This document shows positions 25,812 to 33,893 of a stretch of 64,000 bases of DNA, in pieces. The notes beneath the pieces are model-generated. The model was not told the DNA's origin. It saw only the letters and a program-made list of their open reading frames with translations, and ran no database searches. The stretch lies in the NCBI RefSeq assembly GCF_024054195.1, contig NZ_JAMXLB010000001.1:2980129-3044128 (forward strand). The letters are read 5' to 3'. Both the position numbers and the translations under genes were made by a program. Numbering within the stretch: the first letter of the stretch is position 1; the number at the start of each line of letters is the position of its first letter. Origin of the DNA: Flavobacterium sp. NRK F7. Its GTDB lineage: Bacteria; Bacteroidota; Bacteroidia; Flavobacteriales; Flavobacteriaceae.

Positions 25812-28712
25812 ATGAAAAAAGAACGACTAAACCGAGCTGTTTTATATGGCTATTTCCTTTTATTTAGCTTACTATTAGTTGTACCAGTTACACTTCATTC
25901 ACAAACATTTACAAAAAAAGACTCTATAAAAATATTCAGTTATATCCAAAAAGCAGAAGATTTTTATAATCTTTCGGAATATGATTCGGCTGTATTTTAT
26001 ACCACTAAAGCTGAAAAATTAGCTAAAGAAAAAAAATATGAAATAGGTTATGCTCATGCTTTACTTAAAAAAGAAGATATTTTTATCAATTATGATGAAT
26101 TAGATAAAGCAGAAATTATAAACAAACAAGTAACAGCACTTGGAGAAAAACTGAATGATTCAAAAATCATTGCTTATGCTACCTTACATACAGCTCAAAT
26201 AAAAATGTATCAAAATAAAATGAATGAAGCAATTCCTCTTTTTCAAAAATGTACTAAAAATTATTTTGATCAACATCCTTCCTATCATGCCGCCTTAGCC
26301 TATAATGATTTTGGTTACACGTATGGATTACAAGATGACTTAATTAATCAAACTAAGTGCTTGATCCAATCAATTAAAATATACGAAAGCCTTCCCGAAA
26401 TGTATAATGGAGAATTAGCAGTCGTTTATAACAACTTATCTTTAGTTTACTACCGATTGAAAGATAATGACAAAACGATTGAATATGCTAAAAAATCGAT
26501 TTATTACAGGGAAAAACATGGCGATATTGATAATCTAGCTTTAGGATATTGCAACATGAGTCAATTGTACCGTCAAATTGATGCTAAAGAAGCAAAAAAA
26601 TATCAAGAATTATGTGTCAAATATGCAGAATTATCCAAAAATGAAGACCGTATAGCACAAGCATATATGACTTCTGCCTTAATTGCTAGCGATGCTGAAA
26701 ACAGAACTTTAGCAATCGAATTTGAAAAAAAAGCCGTAAAAATACTAGAAGAAAAAAACAACAATCCCAGTTTGCTTGCACTTCGTTATATAGCTATAGG
26801 AATGCATTTAGTAGCTTTGAAAAAAAATCCAGAAGAAGCCATTTCGTATTATAATAAAGCTTTAACAATAAGTGAAGCCATTCACAGTAAAACAAATATA
26901 TCTGAAGTTTATAAAAATCTTACGAAAGCGTATACACTACAAAACAATTATAAAGCGGCTTTGGAAGCTCAAAAAAAATATTATACTTACAGAGATAGCA
27001 TCATCGATGAGAAAACCAATGTAAGTGTTGCCGAATTAGAAAAGAAGTTTCAAACGGAAAAAAAAGAACAAGAAATTAAACTATTATCTGCCGAAAACAA
27101 ATTAGCCCAAAAGCAAAAATATATTTACATTGGCTTAGCTGGATTCCTTTTTCTAGTTGGTTTTACTTTATTTTTTATATATAGAAACCAATTAAAAACA
27201 GCTCAAAAAATCAAAGAATTAAACACCTTAAAGTCTAAATTTTTCGCTAATATTTCTCACGAATTTAGAACTCCTCTTACCCTGATAAAAAGTCCTGTTC
27301 AAAGTCTGCAAAAAGTTATTTCTAATGAGGATGAAAAAAAACAATTGCAACTTATTGACAGAAATGCCAATCGAATGTTAGAACTGGTGGATCAATTATT
27401 AGCGCTTTCCAAAATAGATAGTGGCAAATTGAAATTAATACTGAAAGAAGGAAATGTTAGTTCGTTCTTACATACTCTAACAGAACCATTTGAATTTCAA
27501 GCCAAAGAAAACAATTTGAAATTTGAAACCCACATTGAAAAAAATACAACCCATCAGTATTTCGATAAAGATATCCTCGAAAAAATTGTAACCAATATTT
27601 TATCCAATGCTTTCAAATATACGCCTTCTGGAGAGAAAATAGAGTTTCATTCGTTCATCGAAAATAAAAAGTTAAAATTAATATGTAGTAATTCTGGGAT
27701 TTCCTTAAAGAAAGAAGAGATAAACCAACTTTTCGAACGCTTTTATCAAAAAAATGAAAGCGAAAAAGGAGTTGGTATAGGATTGGCATTGGTTAAAGAA
27801 TTAATTGAATTATACGAAGGGGAAATACAAACACAAGTTACCAATCAAAACCTTCAATTTACAATCTTACTTCCACTCGAAAAATTTCCTGAAAATGCTG
27901 TGGTTGTGACCAAAGAAGCCACTCCTATTATAGAAAATCAAACTCAAGAAAATGATTTACCAATTGTCTTAATTGCAGATGATAATGCTGATATACGAAC
28001 GGTTTTAAAAGATTTATTAAATGGAGATTTTCAAATATTGGAAGCGGAAAATGGTGAAGACGCGCTAAAAATTGCTAAAAAGGAGATTCCAGATTGTATT
28101 ATTTCGGATATTATGATGCCCAAAATGAATGGCTATGAATTTACCAAAGCGATAAAATCGAATGAACTTACTTCCTTCATACCCGTAATTTTACTTACAG
28201 CCAAAACAGCTGAAGAAGCTCATTTAGAAGGTTTACAAAGTACCGCCGATGCATTTCTTACCAAACCCTTTCACCACGAAATTATAAAACTTACGGTGAC
28301 CCAACTTATAAAAGAAAGAAAAAAGCTCCAAGAACGTTACAGCCAAGAACTGGTTTTAAAACCTGTTGACATCGTCATTAATTCCGTAGATGAAAAATTC
28401 TTAGAAAAACTACAAGAAATTTTACATAAAGAAGTAGCAAATGCCGATTTCTCATCTGATAATTTTGCATCAGCTGTAGGTATGAGTCGCATGCAATTAC
28501 ATCGTAAATTAAAATCACTTTTAGGTGTTAGTGCCACCGAATTTTTAAGAACAGAACGCTTAAAAACTGCTGTTGAATTACTCAAAAAAGGGAATGGAAA
28601 TATTTCCGAAATTGCCTATTCCGTTGGTTTTAATGATGTGTCTTATTTCTCAAAATGCTTCAAAGAAATGTATCATTGCACGCCTTCTGAATATCTTGAA
28701 AAAAACGCATAA
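25812..28712 (+). CDS. Hybrid two-component regulator, third paralogue (TPR, HK, receiver, AraC)
   Basis: A 966-residue sensor-regulator. The signal peptide has a long hydrophobic core and ends near TLHSQ. TPR helices run to about residue 400 (EKAVKILEEKNNNPSLLALR among others). The membrane segment lies at about 437-459. The kinase has His483 in NISHEFRTPL, NILSNAFKYTP, and GIGLALVKEL. The receiver has LIADDNAD, Asp766 in IISDIMMPKMNG, and FLTKPF. The AraC domain has SRMQLHRKLKSLLGVSATEF and VGFNDVSYFSKCFKEMY. It closely follows the second paralogue in all domains. It is followed by direct-repeat operator 3, so it probably controls the lipoprotein operon from 28843. Confidence 0.93.
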   Translation: MKKERLNRAVLYGYFLLFSLLLVVPVTLHSQTFTKKDSIKIFSYIQKAEDFYNLSEYDSAVFYTTKAEKLAKEKKYEIGYAHALLKKEDIFINYDELDKAEIINKQVTALGEKLNDSKIIAYATLHTAQIKMYQNKMNEAIPLFQKCTKNYFDQHPSYHAALAYNDFGYTYGLQDDLINQTKCLIQSIKIYESLPEMYNGELAVVYNNLSLVYYRLKDNDKTIEYAKKSIYYREKHGDIDNLALGYCNMSQLYRQIDAKEAKKYQELCVKYAELSKNEDRIAQAYMTSALIASDAENRTLAIEFEKKAVKILEEKNNNPSLLALRYIAIGMHLVALKKNPEEAISYYNKALTISEAIHSKTNISEVYKNLTKAYTLQNNYKAALEAQKKYYTYRDSIIDEKTNVSVAELEKKFQTEKKEQEIKLLSAENKLAQKQKYIYIGLAGFLFLVGFTLFFIYRNQLKTAQKIKELNTLKSKFFANISHEFRTPLTLIKSPVQSLQKVISNEDEKKQLQLIDRNANRMLELVDQLLALSKIDSGKLKLILKEGNVSSFLHTLTEPFEFQAKENNLKFETHIEKNTTHQYFDKDILEKIVTNILSNAFKYTPSGEKIEFHSFIENKKLKLICSNSGISLKKEEINQLFERFYQKNESEKGVGIGLALVKELIELYEGEIQTQVTNQNLQFTILLPLEKFPENAVVVTKEATPIIENQTQENDLPIVLIADDNADIRTVLKDLLNGDFQILEAENGEDALKIAKKEIPDCIISDIMMPKMNGYEFTKAIKSNELTSFIPVILLTAKTAEEAHLEGLQSTADAFLTKPFHHEIIKLTVTQLIKERKKLQERYSQELVLKPVDIVINSVDEKFLEKLQEILHKEVANADFSSDNFASAVGMSRMQLHRKLKSLLGVSATEFLRTERLKTAVELLKKGNGNISEIAYSVGFNDVSYFSKCFKEMYHCTPSEYLEKNA

Positions 28713-28750
28713 CCCTCTTAAACCCTTTATTTTACTGACATATAAAAGTG

Positions 28751-28778
28751 TGTTACATATGTCATAGCCCTTGTTACA
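28751..28778 (+). promoter_or_regulatory. Direct-repeat operator 3: two TGTTACA boxes 21 bp apart
   Basis: TGTTACA at 28751-28757 and 28772-28778, exactly 21 bp start to start. The second starts 37 bp before a -7-like element at 28809. Confidence 0.7.
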
Positions 28779-28808
28779 ATTCTCCTATCACCTTTGTTTG
28801 ATTATGTT

Positions 28809-28816
28809 CAAATTTG
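28809..28816 (+). promoter_or_regulatory. -7-like element of effector operon 3
   Basis: CAAATTTG matches TAnnTTTG in all but the first base, 37 bp after the proximal TGTTACA box and 34 bases before the ATG at 28843. Confidence 0.5.
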
Positions 28817-28823
28817 TCTTATC

Positions 28824-28866
28824 CAATTAAAACAAAGAACATATGAAAACAATTATGAAACCATTT
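28824..28866 (+). repeat. 43-bp direct repeat, copy 1 (leader and start of a lipoprotein gene)
   Basis: Bases 28824-28866 are identical to 29888-29930. The repeat covers 19 bases of leader and the first 24 bases of the gene, including the ATG at 28843. Similarity continues with substitutions through the lipobox region, suggesting duplication of a leader and signal peptide. Confidence 0.85.
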
Positions 28867-29871
28867 TTAATGTTACTTTTTATAGTCGCATTATTTTCTT
28901 GCAGTAGTGATGATGATAGTAATGTGATTCAAAATCCTATTAATAGAGATATTTATACTTGTGGCACAGAATCTAATGGTACTTATAATATAGCAAAAGT
29001 ATGGAAAAATGGAATAGGCACCGATTTAACAGATGGCACAAGAAATACCATAGCACGATCTGTTTTTGTTTCTGGTAATGATGTGTATGTTGCTGGTTAT
29101 GAAGAAAACAGTCTTTCTAGAATTGCTAAATTTTGGAAAAATGGTGTTGTGACTAACTTAAGCGATGGTAGTGAATTTGCTTATGCGTATTCTATTACAG
29201 TTTCCGGATCAGATGTTTATGTCGCAGGGTTTGAATCCAATGGAACCGTAAATGTAGCCAAGATTTGGAAAAATGGAACTGCAATAAATATAACCGACGG
29301 AACAAAATCTGCTATAGCTAGTTGTGTACTTGTAAATGAAACTGATGTTTATGTAGGTGGCTATGAAACAATAGGCACCAAAAAAGTGGCAAAAATATGG
29401 AAAAATGGCGCTGCCATTAATTTAAGTGATGGCTCCAATGATAATTCCGTTTCTTCAATTGCAATATCGGGTACAGATATATATGCATGCGGATATGCTT
29501 TTAATGGGACAAAATTTGTCGCTAAAGTATGGAAAAATGGTATCGGAACAACTTTAACAGATGGTATAAATACTTCCTATGGAAATTCTATAGCTGTATC
29601 TAATAATGATGTGTATGTAACTGGCTATGAGTCTAATGGCACAAAAAATATTGCAAAAGTCTGGAAAAATGGAATAGCAACCAATTTAACGGATGGTATA
29701 AATAATGCATATGCTTCTTCCATATTCATTTCTCAAACAGATATTTATGTTGGTGGCTCAGAATTTAACGGAACAAAAAATGCAGCAAAATTCTGGAAAA
29801 ATAGTACTGCAACTGCTATTGATGAATCCATTTTAAATGACCAACAAGTATATTCTATTTTCATCAAATAA
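28843..29871 (+). CDS. Surface lipoprotein with seven WKNG repeats, probable beta-propeller
   Basis: A 342-residue lipoprotein; signal end VALFSC, then SSDDDSN, an Asp-rich export-type tail. The body consists of seven repeats of about 44-46 residues. Each has a strand pair like SGNDVYVAGYEENS followed by AKVWKNGIGTDLTDG; the AK-x-WKNG core occurs seven times (the last as AKFWKNS). Seven such four-strand units fit a closed seven-bladed propeller. It is the first gene of effector operon 3, and its 5' end duplicates that of the next gene. A ligand-binding or adhesion role at the surface is inferred. Confidence 0.8.
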   Translation: MKTIMKPFLMLLFIVALFSCSSDDDSNVIQNPINRDIYTCGTESNGTYNIAKVWKNGIGTDLTDGTRNTIARSVFVSGNDVYVAGYEENSLSRIAKFWKNGVVTNLSDGSEFAYAYSITVSGSDVYVAGFESNGTVNVAKIWKNGTAINITDGTKSAIASCVLVNETDVYVGGYETIGTKKVAKIWKNGAAINLSDGSNDNSVSSIAISGTDIYACGYAFNGTKFVAKVWKNGIGTTLTDGINTSYGNSIAVSNNDVYVTGYESNGTKNIAKVWKNGIATNLTDGINNAYASSIFISQTDIYVGGSEFNGTKNAAKFWKNSTATAIDESILNDQQVYSIFIK

Positions 29872-29887
29872 AAGAAATTCGTAAAAA

Positions 29888-29930
29888 CAATTAAAACAAA
29901 GAACATATGAAAACAATTATGAAACCATTT
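29888..29930 (+). repeat. 43-bp direct repeat, copy 2
   Basis: Identical to 28824-28866; covers the leader and first codons of the lipoprotein gene at 29907. Confidence 0.85.
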
Positions 29931-30398
29931 ATGATATTACTTTTTATAGTAACATCATTTTCTTGTAGTAGTGATGATGATTCTTCAAATTCAACTACAA
30001 ATGATAATTTTATTAGAGCTAAAATTAACGGTGTTTCTTACGAAGCCACAGGTTCAGGATTACATGGAAGTTTCGATGAAGAAGGATTAGATATTGACAG
30101 TCGAGATACCAACGGAACAGGTATGGATTTTTATATCATTGGAAATGTGTCACAAGGCACTTACAATTTTAGTTCCTCAAATGTTACTACTCAAGGTAGA
30201 TTAAATTACCGATTAACTGGTGAAAATTTTTCAAGCGGTTTTTGTTCTGTTTCAAATGGGACTTTAACCATTACTTCTATAAATGGCAAAACGGTTACAG
30301 GTACATTTAGTTTTACAGGAAGTTCTATGTCAGAATCATGTTTAAATCCTTCAACTAAAGCCATAACTGAAGGGTCTTTTAAAATTACTTTTCCATAA
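29907..30398 (+). CDS. DUF6252-like surface lipoprotein
   Basis: A 163-residue lipoprotein with signal end VTSFSC and SSDDDSSNS. The mature part opens FIRAKINGVSYEATGSGLHG and has the phrases GNVSQGTYNF and TITSINGKTVTGTFSFTG. These match the small beta-barrel lipoproteins annotated as DUF6252 in Flavobacteriaceae. Two Cys (GFCSVSNG and SESCLNP) may form a disulfide. It shares its leader and signal peptide almost exactly with the preceding gene, although the mature parts are unrelated. The function is unknown. Confidence 0.8.
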   Translation: MKTIMKPFMILLFIVTSFSCSSDDDSSNSTTNDNFIRAKINGVSYEATGSGLHGSFDEEGLDIDSRDTNGTGMDFYIIGNVSQGTYNFSSSNVTTQGRLNYRLTGENFSSGFCSVSNGTLTITSINGKTVTGTFSFTGSSMSESCLNPSTKAITEGSFKITFP

Positions 30399-30415
30399 TA
30401 TAAAATACTATTTAT

Positions 30416-31705
30416 ATGAAATTTATACTAACCATTGGCTTACTTTTATTGGTAACCCCATCCCAGGCACAGTTCTTTAAAAAATTAAGTGAAAAAGCAG
30501 AAAAAGCGGCAGAACGAACTGTAGAAAGACGTGTAGAAAAAAAATCGGAAGAAACAACCGATGAATCGATAGATAAAGTTTTTGAAAAGAAAAAAAAGAA
30601 AGAGAAAAAAACAAAGGGAAATAATTCACAAACTGAAGAAACGAATTCAAAAACAGGAAATAAAAAAACAACAATTACTAGTGCTAAAGATTTTATAGCA
30701 GGAACAAAAATAATCGCTACTGAAAATTTCAATCAGGATGCTATTGGCGATTTTCCCGTAAATTGGAACACAAACAGCAGTGGTGAAGTAGTTACTTTTT
30801 CCGATTCCAATGAAAAATGGTTGCAATTAAGTGATAAAGGCAACTATACTCCTGTAAACTTTTCAAAACTTCCTGAAAATTGCACTTTTGAAGTAGACAT
30901 TTACAGCACCGAAAATTTTTCATTCTACTCTAGTGGTTTAAGTATCGCCTTTGTATCGTCCCAAAAGAAAACAGATTATACCCAATGGGGAGATTTTAAA
31001 AGCGGAAAAGAAGGTGTCATTGTTAGCCTTCATCCACAAGGAGCAGGAAGTAGGAAAATAGGTGTTTCTGGCTTCAAAATAATCACCAATCATGCGCTTG
31101 CCACGGAAAACAATGTGGATTTAAAATCTTTTAATAACGATAATAACACCGCAAAAGTACAATTTTGGAGACAAAAAAACAGACTCAGAATGTATGTGAA
31201 TGGCGAGAAAATTTGGGATTTACCCAATGCTTTTCAAGACGTGACTTACAACAGTATTGTTTTTTACCTACATACGTATGGAAATCCTGAAGATAAATAT
31301 TATATCTCTAACTTAAAATTAGCTGAAGCGGGTGCAGATACACGTCATAAACTTATTGAAACAGGTACTTTCTCAACTAACGAAATTCTTTTCGATACCA
31401 ATAAATCTACCATTAAAAGTACAAGCAAAACAGTTTTAGCAGATTTAGGAAAGGCATTACAAGAAAATTCATCCGTAAAAATTAAAATTACAGGACATAC
31501 AGATAGCGATGGAAAAGAAACAGATAATCAAAAATTATCAGCACAAAGAGCAGAAAGTGTGAAAAATTATTTGAGTACGAATTTTGGCATTGAAAAATCA
31601 AGAATGCTGACAGAAGGAAAAGGAGAAAGCAATCCCATTGCAAGTAACGATACCGAAGAAGGTAAAAAACAAAACAGAAGAGTTGAATTTATGGTAATTA
31701 AATAG
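30416..31705 (+). CDS. OmpA-family protein with charged coiled-coil N-terminus, copy B
   Basis: A 429-residue paralogue of the gene at 23245. The signal peptide (to PSQAQ) is followed by LSEKAEKAAERTVERRVEKK, a Lys-rich linker, a beta-rich middle domain (FNQDAIGDFPVNWNTNSSGE), and a C-terminal OmpA domain (EILFDTNKSTI, IKITGHTDSDGKE, LSAQRAESVKNYL, RMLTEGKGESNP, QNRRVEFMVI). The middle domain and the OmpA part probably reach from the outer membrane to the peptidoglycan. It lies 17 bases after the DUF6252 gene, in effector operon 3, and is followed by a small-family gene. Confidence 0.88.
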   Translation: MKFILTIGLLLLVTPSQAQFFKKLSEKAEKAAERTVERRVEKKSEETTDESIDKVFEKKKKKEKKTKGNNSQTEETNSKTGNKKTTITSAKDFIAGTKIIATENFNQDAIGDFPVNWNTNSSGEVVTFSDSNEKWLQLSDKGNYTPVNFSKLPENCTFEVDIYSTENFSFYSSGLSIAFVSSQKKTDYTQWGDFKSGKEGVIVSLHPQGAGSRKIGVSGFKIITNHALATENNVDLKSFNNDNNTAKVQFWRQKNRLRMYVNGEKIWDLPNAFQDVTYNSIVFYLHTYGNPEDKYYISNLKLAEAGADTRHKLIETGTFSTNEILFDTNKSTIKSTSKTVLADLGKALQENSSVKIKITGHTDSDGKETDNQKLSAQRAESVKNYLSTNFGIEKSRMLTEGKGESNPIASNDTEEGKKQNRRVEFMVIK

Positions 31706-31715
31706 CAAAAGTGAT

Positions 31716-31871
31716 ATGCCTAAAAAACCTACAAAATATGAGGCAAAAATTGAAAATATCCCTTCCAAAAAAATTTATTTAAATATCAATCACCTAGAAA
31801 AAGGAGACTATGAATTAAATATTATTCATAAAAATAAGCTTTTAACAAAAACAACTTTTAAAAAAAAATAA
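31716..31871 (+). CDS. 51-residue protein of the LNINxLEKGxYEL family, copy 3
   Basis: It begins MPKKPTKYEAKIENIPSKK, then IYLNINHLEKGDYELNIIHK, then NKLLTKTTFKKK. No signal peptide is present. It is located inside effector operon 3, ten bases after the OmpA-like gene and ten bases before the ATG (31882) of a lipoprotein gene, so the small gene again directly precedes an Asp-rich lipoprotein. Conservation across three copies at the protein level with silent differences supports a translated gene. The function is unknown. Confidence 0.8.
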   Translation: MPKKPTKYEAKIENIPSKKIYLNINHLEKGDYELNIIHKNKLLTKTTFKKK

Positions 31872-31881
31872 AATGGAGCAT

Positions 31882-32778
31882 ATGAAAAAAAATAATAAAA
31901 TAATCGTTTTTTTAATACTACTCACAAGTCTAATTTCTTGTAGTAAAGACGATGACAATAGCACCCCTTCAAACTACTTAACCAGTTATAACTTTTCTTT
32001 CAGTACAGAAGAGTTTCAGGTGCAATACAATTCAGAAAATCAAGTAACAGGCTTTGAAACAGTAGATCCTAGTAGCTCCAAGTTAACTAAAGTGAATAAT
32101 GAAATTACTAGAAATAATAATGTCGTAACAGGTATTGGTAACGCAACTCTTACGTACAATTCATTAAAACAAATTGCTTCTATAAATGATGGTACAGGAA
32201 ATGGACAAACCGAACTAGAATATGATACTTCTGGAAGACTGATTAATCAAAGAACTAACTATTTTAGTGGTAGTATTACAGAAACAAAAAATCTAACATA
32301 TGATTCTAACAATAGGATTATCAAAATTATCATTCATATCGTAAGTAGTTCTATTAATGAGTATTACAAGTATAATCTTAGCTATGATTCGCAAAATAAT
32401 ATAAAAGAATCGAACCTCAGTTCAAGTTCAGATAATAGCACCTATAATCTTTTAGAAACTCGATTATACACTTATGATTCAAAAGTAAATCCACTAAAAA
32501 AAGTGATTGAGCTGCTTTCGTTTGGAAATTTTTATCTCTGCCCATCTTACCCTTTTTCACTATTTGAAACCATTAAATTCAATTATCTCGCGGCCTATGC
32601 TTTAAATTGGACTTGCAATAATAATCTTACGCATATTACTATTGTGTCTGCTTCTGGAGAAATTAGTAATGCAACTTACGAATATACCTACAACGAAGAT
32701 GGCTTACCTACTAAAGTAATTATTACCGATGAAGACGGTGGTACTTACTCACAAAACTTTTTTTATACTCGTAAATAA
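31882..32778 (+). CDS. Surface lipoprotein with YD-repeat-like strands
   Basis: A 298-residue lipoprotein from the ATG at 31882; an in-frame ATG at 31873 would add three residues. Signal end SLISC, followed by SKDDDNSTP. Repeated strands such as EFQVQYNSENQVTGFETVDP, LEYDTSGRLINQRT, KNLTYDSNNRIIKI and YEYTYNEDGLPTKVIITDED are typical YD/RHS-like repeats of Bacteroidota lipoproteins. The overall type is the same as the genes at 20064 and 20828 in module 2. In both modules a copy of the small-protein family lies directly upstream. Confidence 0.8.
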   Translation: MKKNNKIIVFLILLTSLISCSKDDDNSTPSNYLTSYNFSFSTEEFQVQYNSENQVTGFETVDPSSSKLTKVNNEITRNNNVVTGIGNATLTYNSLKQIASINDGTGNGQTELEYDTSGRLINQRTNYFSGSITETKNLTYDSNNRIIKIIIHIVSSSINEYYKYNLSYDSQNNIKESNLSSSSDNSTYNLLETRLYTYDSKVNPLKKVIELLSFGNFYLCPSYPFSLFETIKFNYLAAYALNWTCNNNLTHITIVSASGEISNATYEYTYNEDGLPTKVIITDEDGGTYSQNFFYTRK

Positions 32779-32803
32779 CTTTAATTAAATAAAAATCAAA
32801 CAA

Positions 32804-33388
32804 ATGAAAACAACAATTTTAAAAATTTGGTCTCTATTAGTAGTAATTATGATGCTTTCTTGCTCAGCAGAAGATGGAAAGGATGGTATCGATGGTGTCG
32901 ATGGAATAAATGGTATTGATGGGGTTAATGGCGCTACAGGACCACAAGGTCCAGCTGGAACAGCAAATGTAATTTACTCCAATTGGATTCCTGCAAACTT
33001 TACTGGCACTTCTACTTCTGTAAAATACATGGGCATTGATTTTCCTGCTGGAATGCCATCTGCTTCTAGTATTAAAAACACACATACTATCATCGTTTAT
33101 TTTACTGGTTATGGAGATGGAAATGTTTACCAATTACCCGTTTTAGATTTTAGAGGTGCTCAATTTACCTGTGGCTTTGGTAGCGGAAGCATCTCTGCCT
33201 CAGACATTAACATTACTGCTAAAGCGCTTAGTGGTAGTCTTATTGATCAACAAATAAGTCCAGCTTTAGGAGCTAAATTCAGATACGTAATAATTCCTGG
33301 TGGTGTAAGTGCAGGCAGAAATAGTTCTATGGATTATTCTAATATGAGTTACGATGAAATATGTGACTTCTTCAATATAACAAATTAA
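32804..33388 (+). CDS. Lipoprotein with short collagen-like segment
   Basis: A 194-residue lipoprotein. Signal end MMLSC, then SAEDGKDGIDGVDGINGIDG and GVNGATGPQGPAGTANV, a Gly-X-Y stretch of about ten triplets, then a beta-rich C-terminal domain of about 140 residues (YSNWIPANFTGTSTSVKYMG to YDEICDFFNITN). Such collagen-like lipoproteins are common in Bacteroidota and probably form trimers, with the Gly-X-Y part as stalk. It is the last gene of effector operon 3, closed by the terminator at 33411. Confidence 0.82.
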   Translation: MKTTILKIWSLLVVIMMLSCSAEDGKDGIDGVDGINGIDGVNGATGPQGPAGTANVIYSNWIPANFTGTSTSVKYMGIDFPAGMPSASSIKNTHTIIVYFTGYGDGNVYQLPVLDFRGAQFTCGFGSGSISASDINITAKALSGSLIDQQISPALGAKFRYVIIPGGVSAGRNSSMDYSNMSYDEICDFFNITN

Positions 33389-33410
33389 AATTTGAGTTAG
33401 TTTTTTACAA

Positions 33411-33442
33411 AAAAAGCCTAATGTTTCCATTAGGCTTTTTTT
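33411..33442 (+). terminator. Intrinsic bidirectional terminator
   Basis: AAAAAGCCTAATG at 33411-33423 pairs with CATTAGGCTTTTT at 33428-33440. It lies between the convergent collagen-like lipoprotein gene and the Hsp20 gene and can serve both strands. Confidence 0.85.
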
Positions 33443-33458
33443 AATTTTTACATCTTAA

Positions 33459-33893
33459 TTAACCAATTTCAATAAAACGCTTTGGCTTTGGTAAAGCTTC
33501 TTCTCTTTTGGGAAGCATTACCTGTAAAACTCCATTTTCATAATTGGCCTTAATAGCTTCTTCTTTAACCGTTTCTGGTAAATTGAAAGAACGTTTAAAA
33601 GAAGAAAAACTAAATTCTTTTCGAGTATATTTCCCATTTTCATTTTTAGATTCCGATTCTAATTTTCTTTCAGAGGAAATAGTCAACACATTTTCATCTA
33701 ATTCTATATTAAAATCTTCTTTCTTCAATCCTGGTGAAGCTAACTCAATGGTAAAATCCGTTTCGGTCTCTTTAATGTTAACGGCAGGAATTGTATTTGA
33801 AAAACTTTGTACGCCTCCCATAAAATCGGGTTTTAAAAAATCTTCCATTACTGATGGGAAAAATAACTTTGGATTTGTTTTTACTAAGTTCAT
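33459..33893 (-). CDS. Small heat-shock protein, Hsp20 family
   Basis: A cytoplasmic ATP-independent chaperone that binds unfolding proteins. The ATG at 33893 gives MNLVKTNPKLFFPSVMEDFL and a 144-residue protein, the normal length; longer in-frame starts reach into AT-rich leader. The alpha-crystallin domain runs from about residue 40 to 130 (VNIKETETDFTIELASPGLK; FNIELDENVLTISSERK; YTRKEFSFSSFKRSFNLPE). The C-terminal beta strand motif and PKPKRFIEIG tail follow. The gene stands alone and is divergent from the large BNR-repeat gene. Heat induction is likely but no CIRCE-like element was seen. Confidence 0.92.
   Translation of the reverse strand: MNLVKTNPKLFFPSVMEDFLKPDFMGGVQSFSNTIPAVNIKETETDFTIELASPGLKKEDFNIELDENVLTISSERKLESESKNENGKYTRKEFSFSSFKRSFNLPETVKEEAIKANYENGVLQVMLPKREEALPKPKRFIEIG

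Noticed and set aside
10968..33388. Polysaccharide utilization locus
   Set aside because: The hybrid regulators suggest one at first, but there is no SusC/SusD pair and no glycoside hydrolase in the modules.
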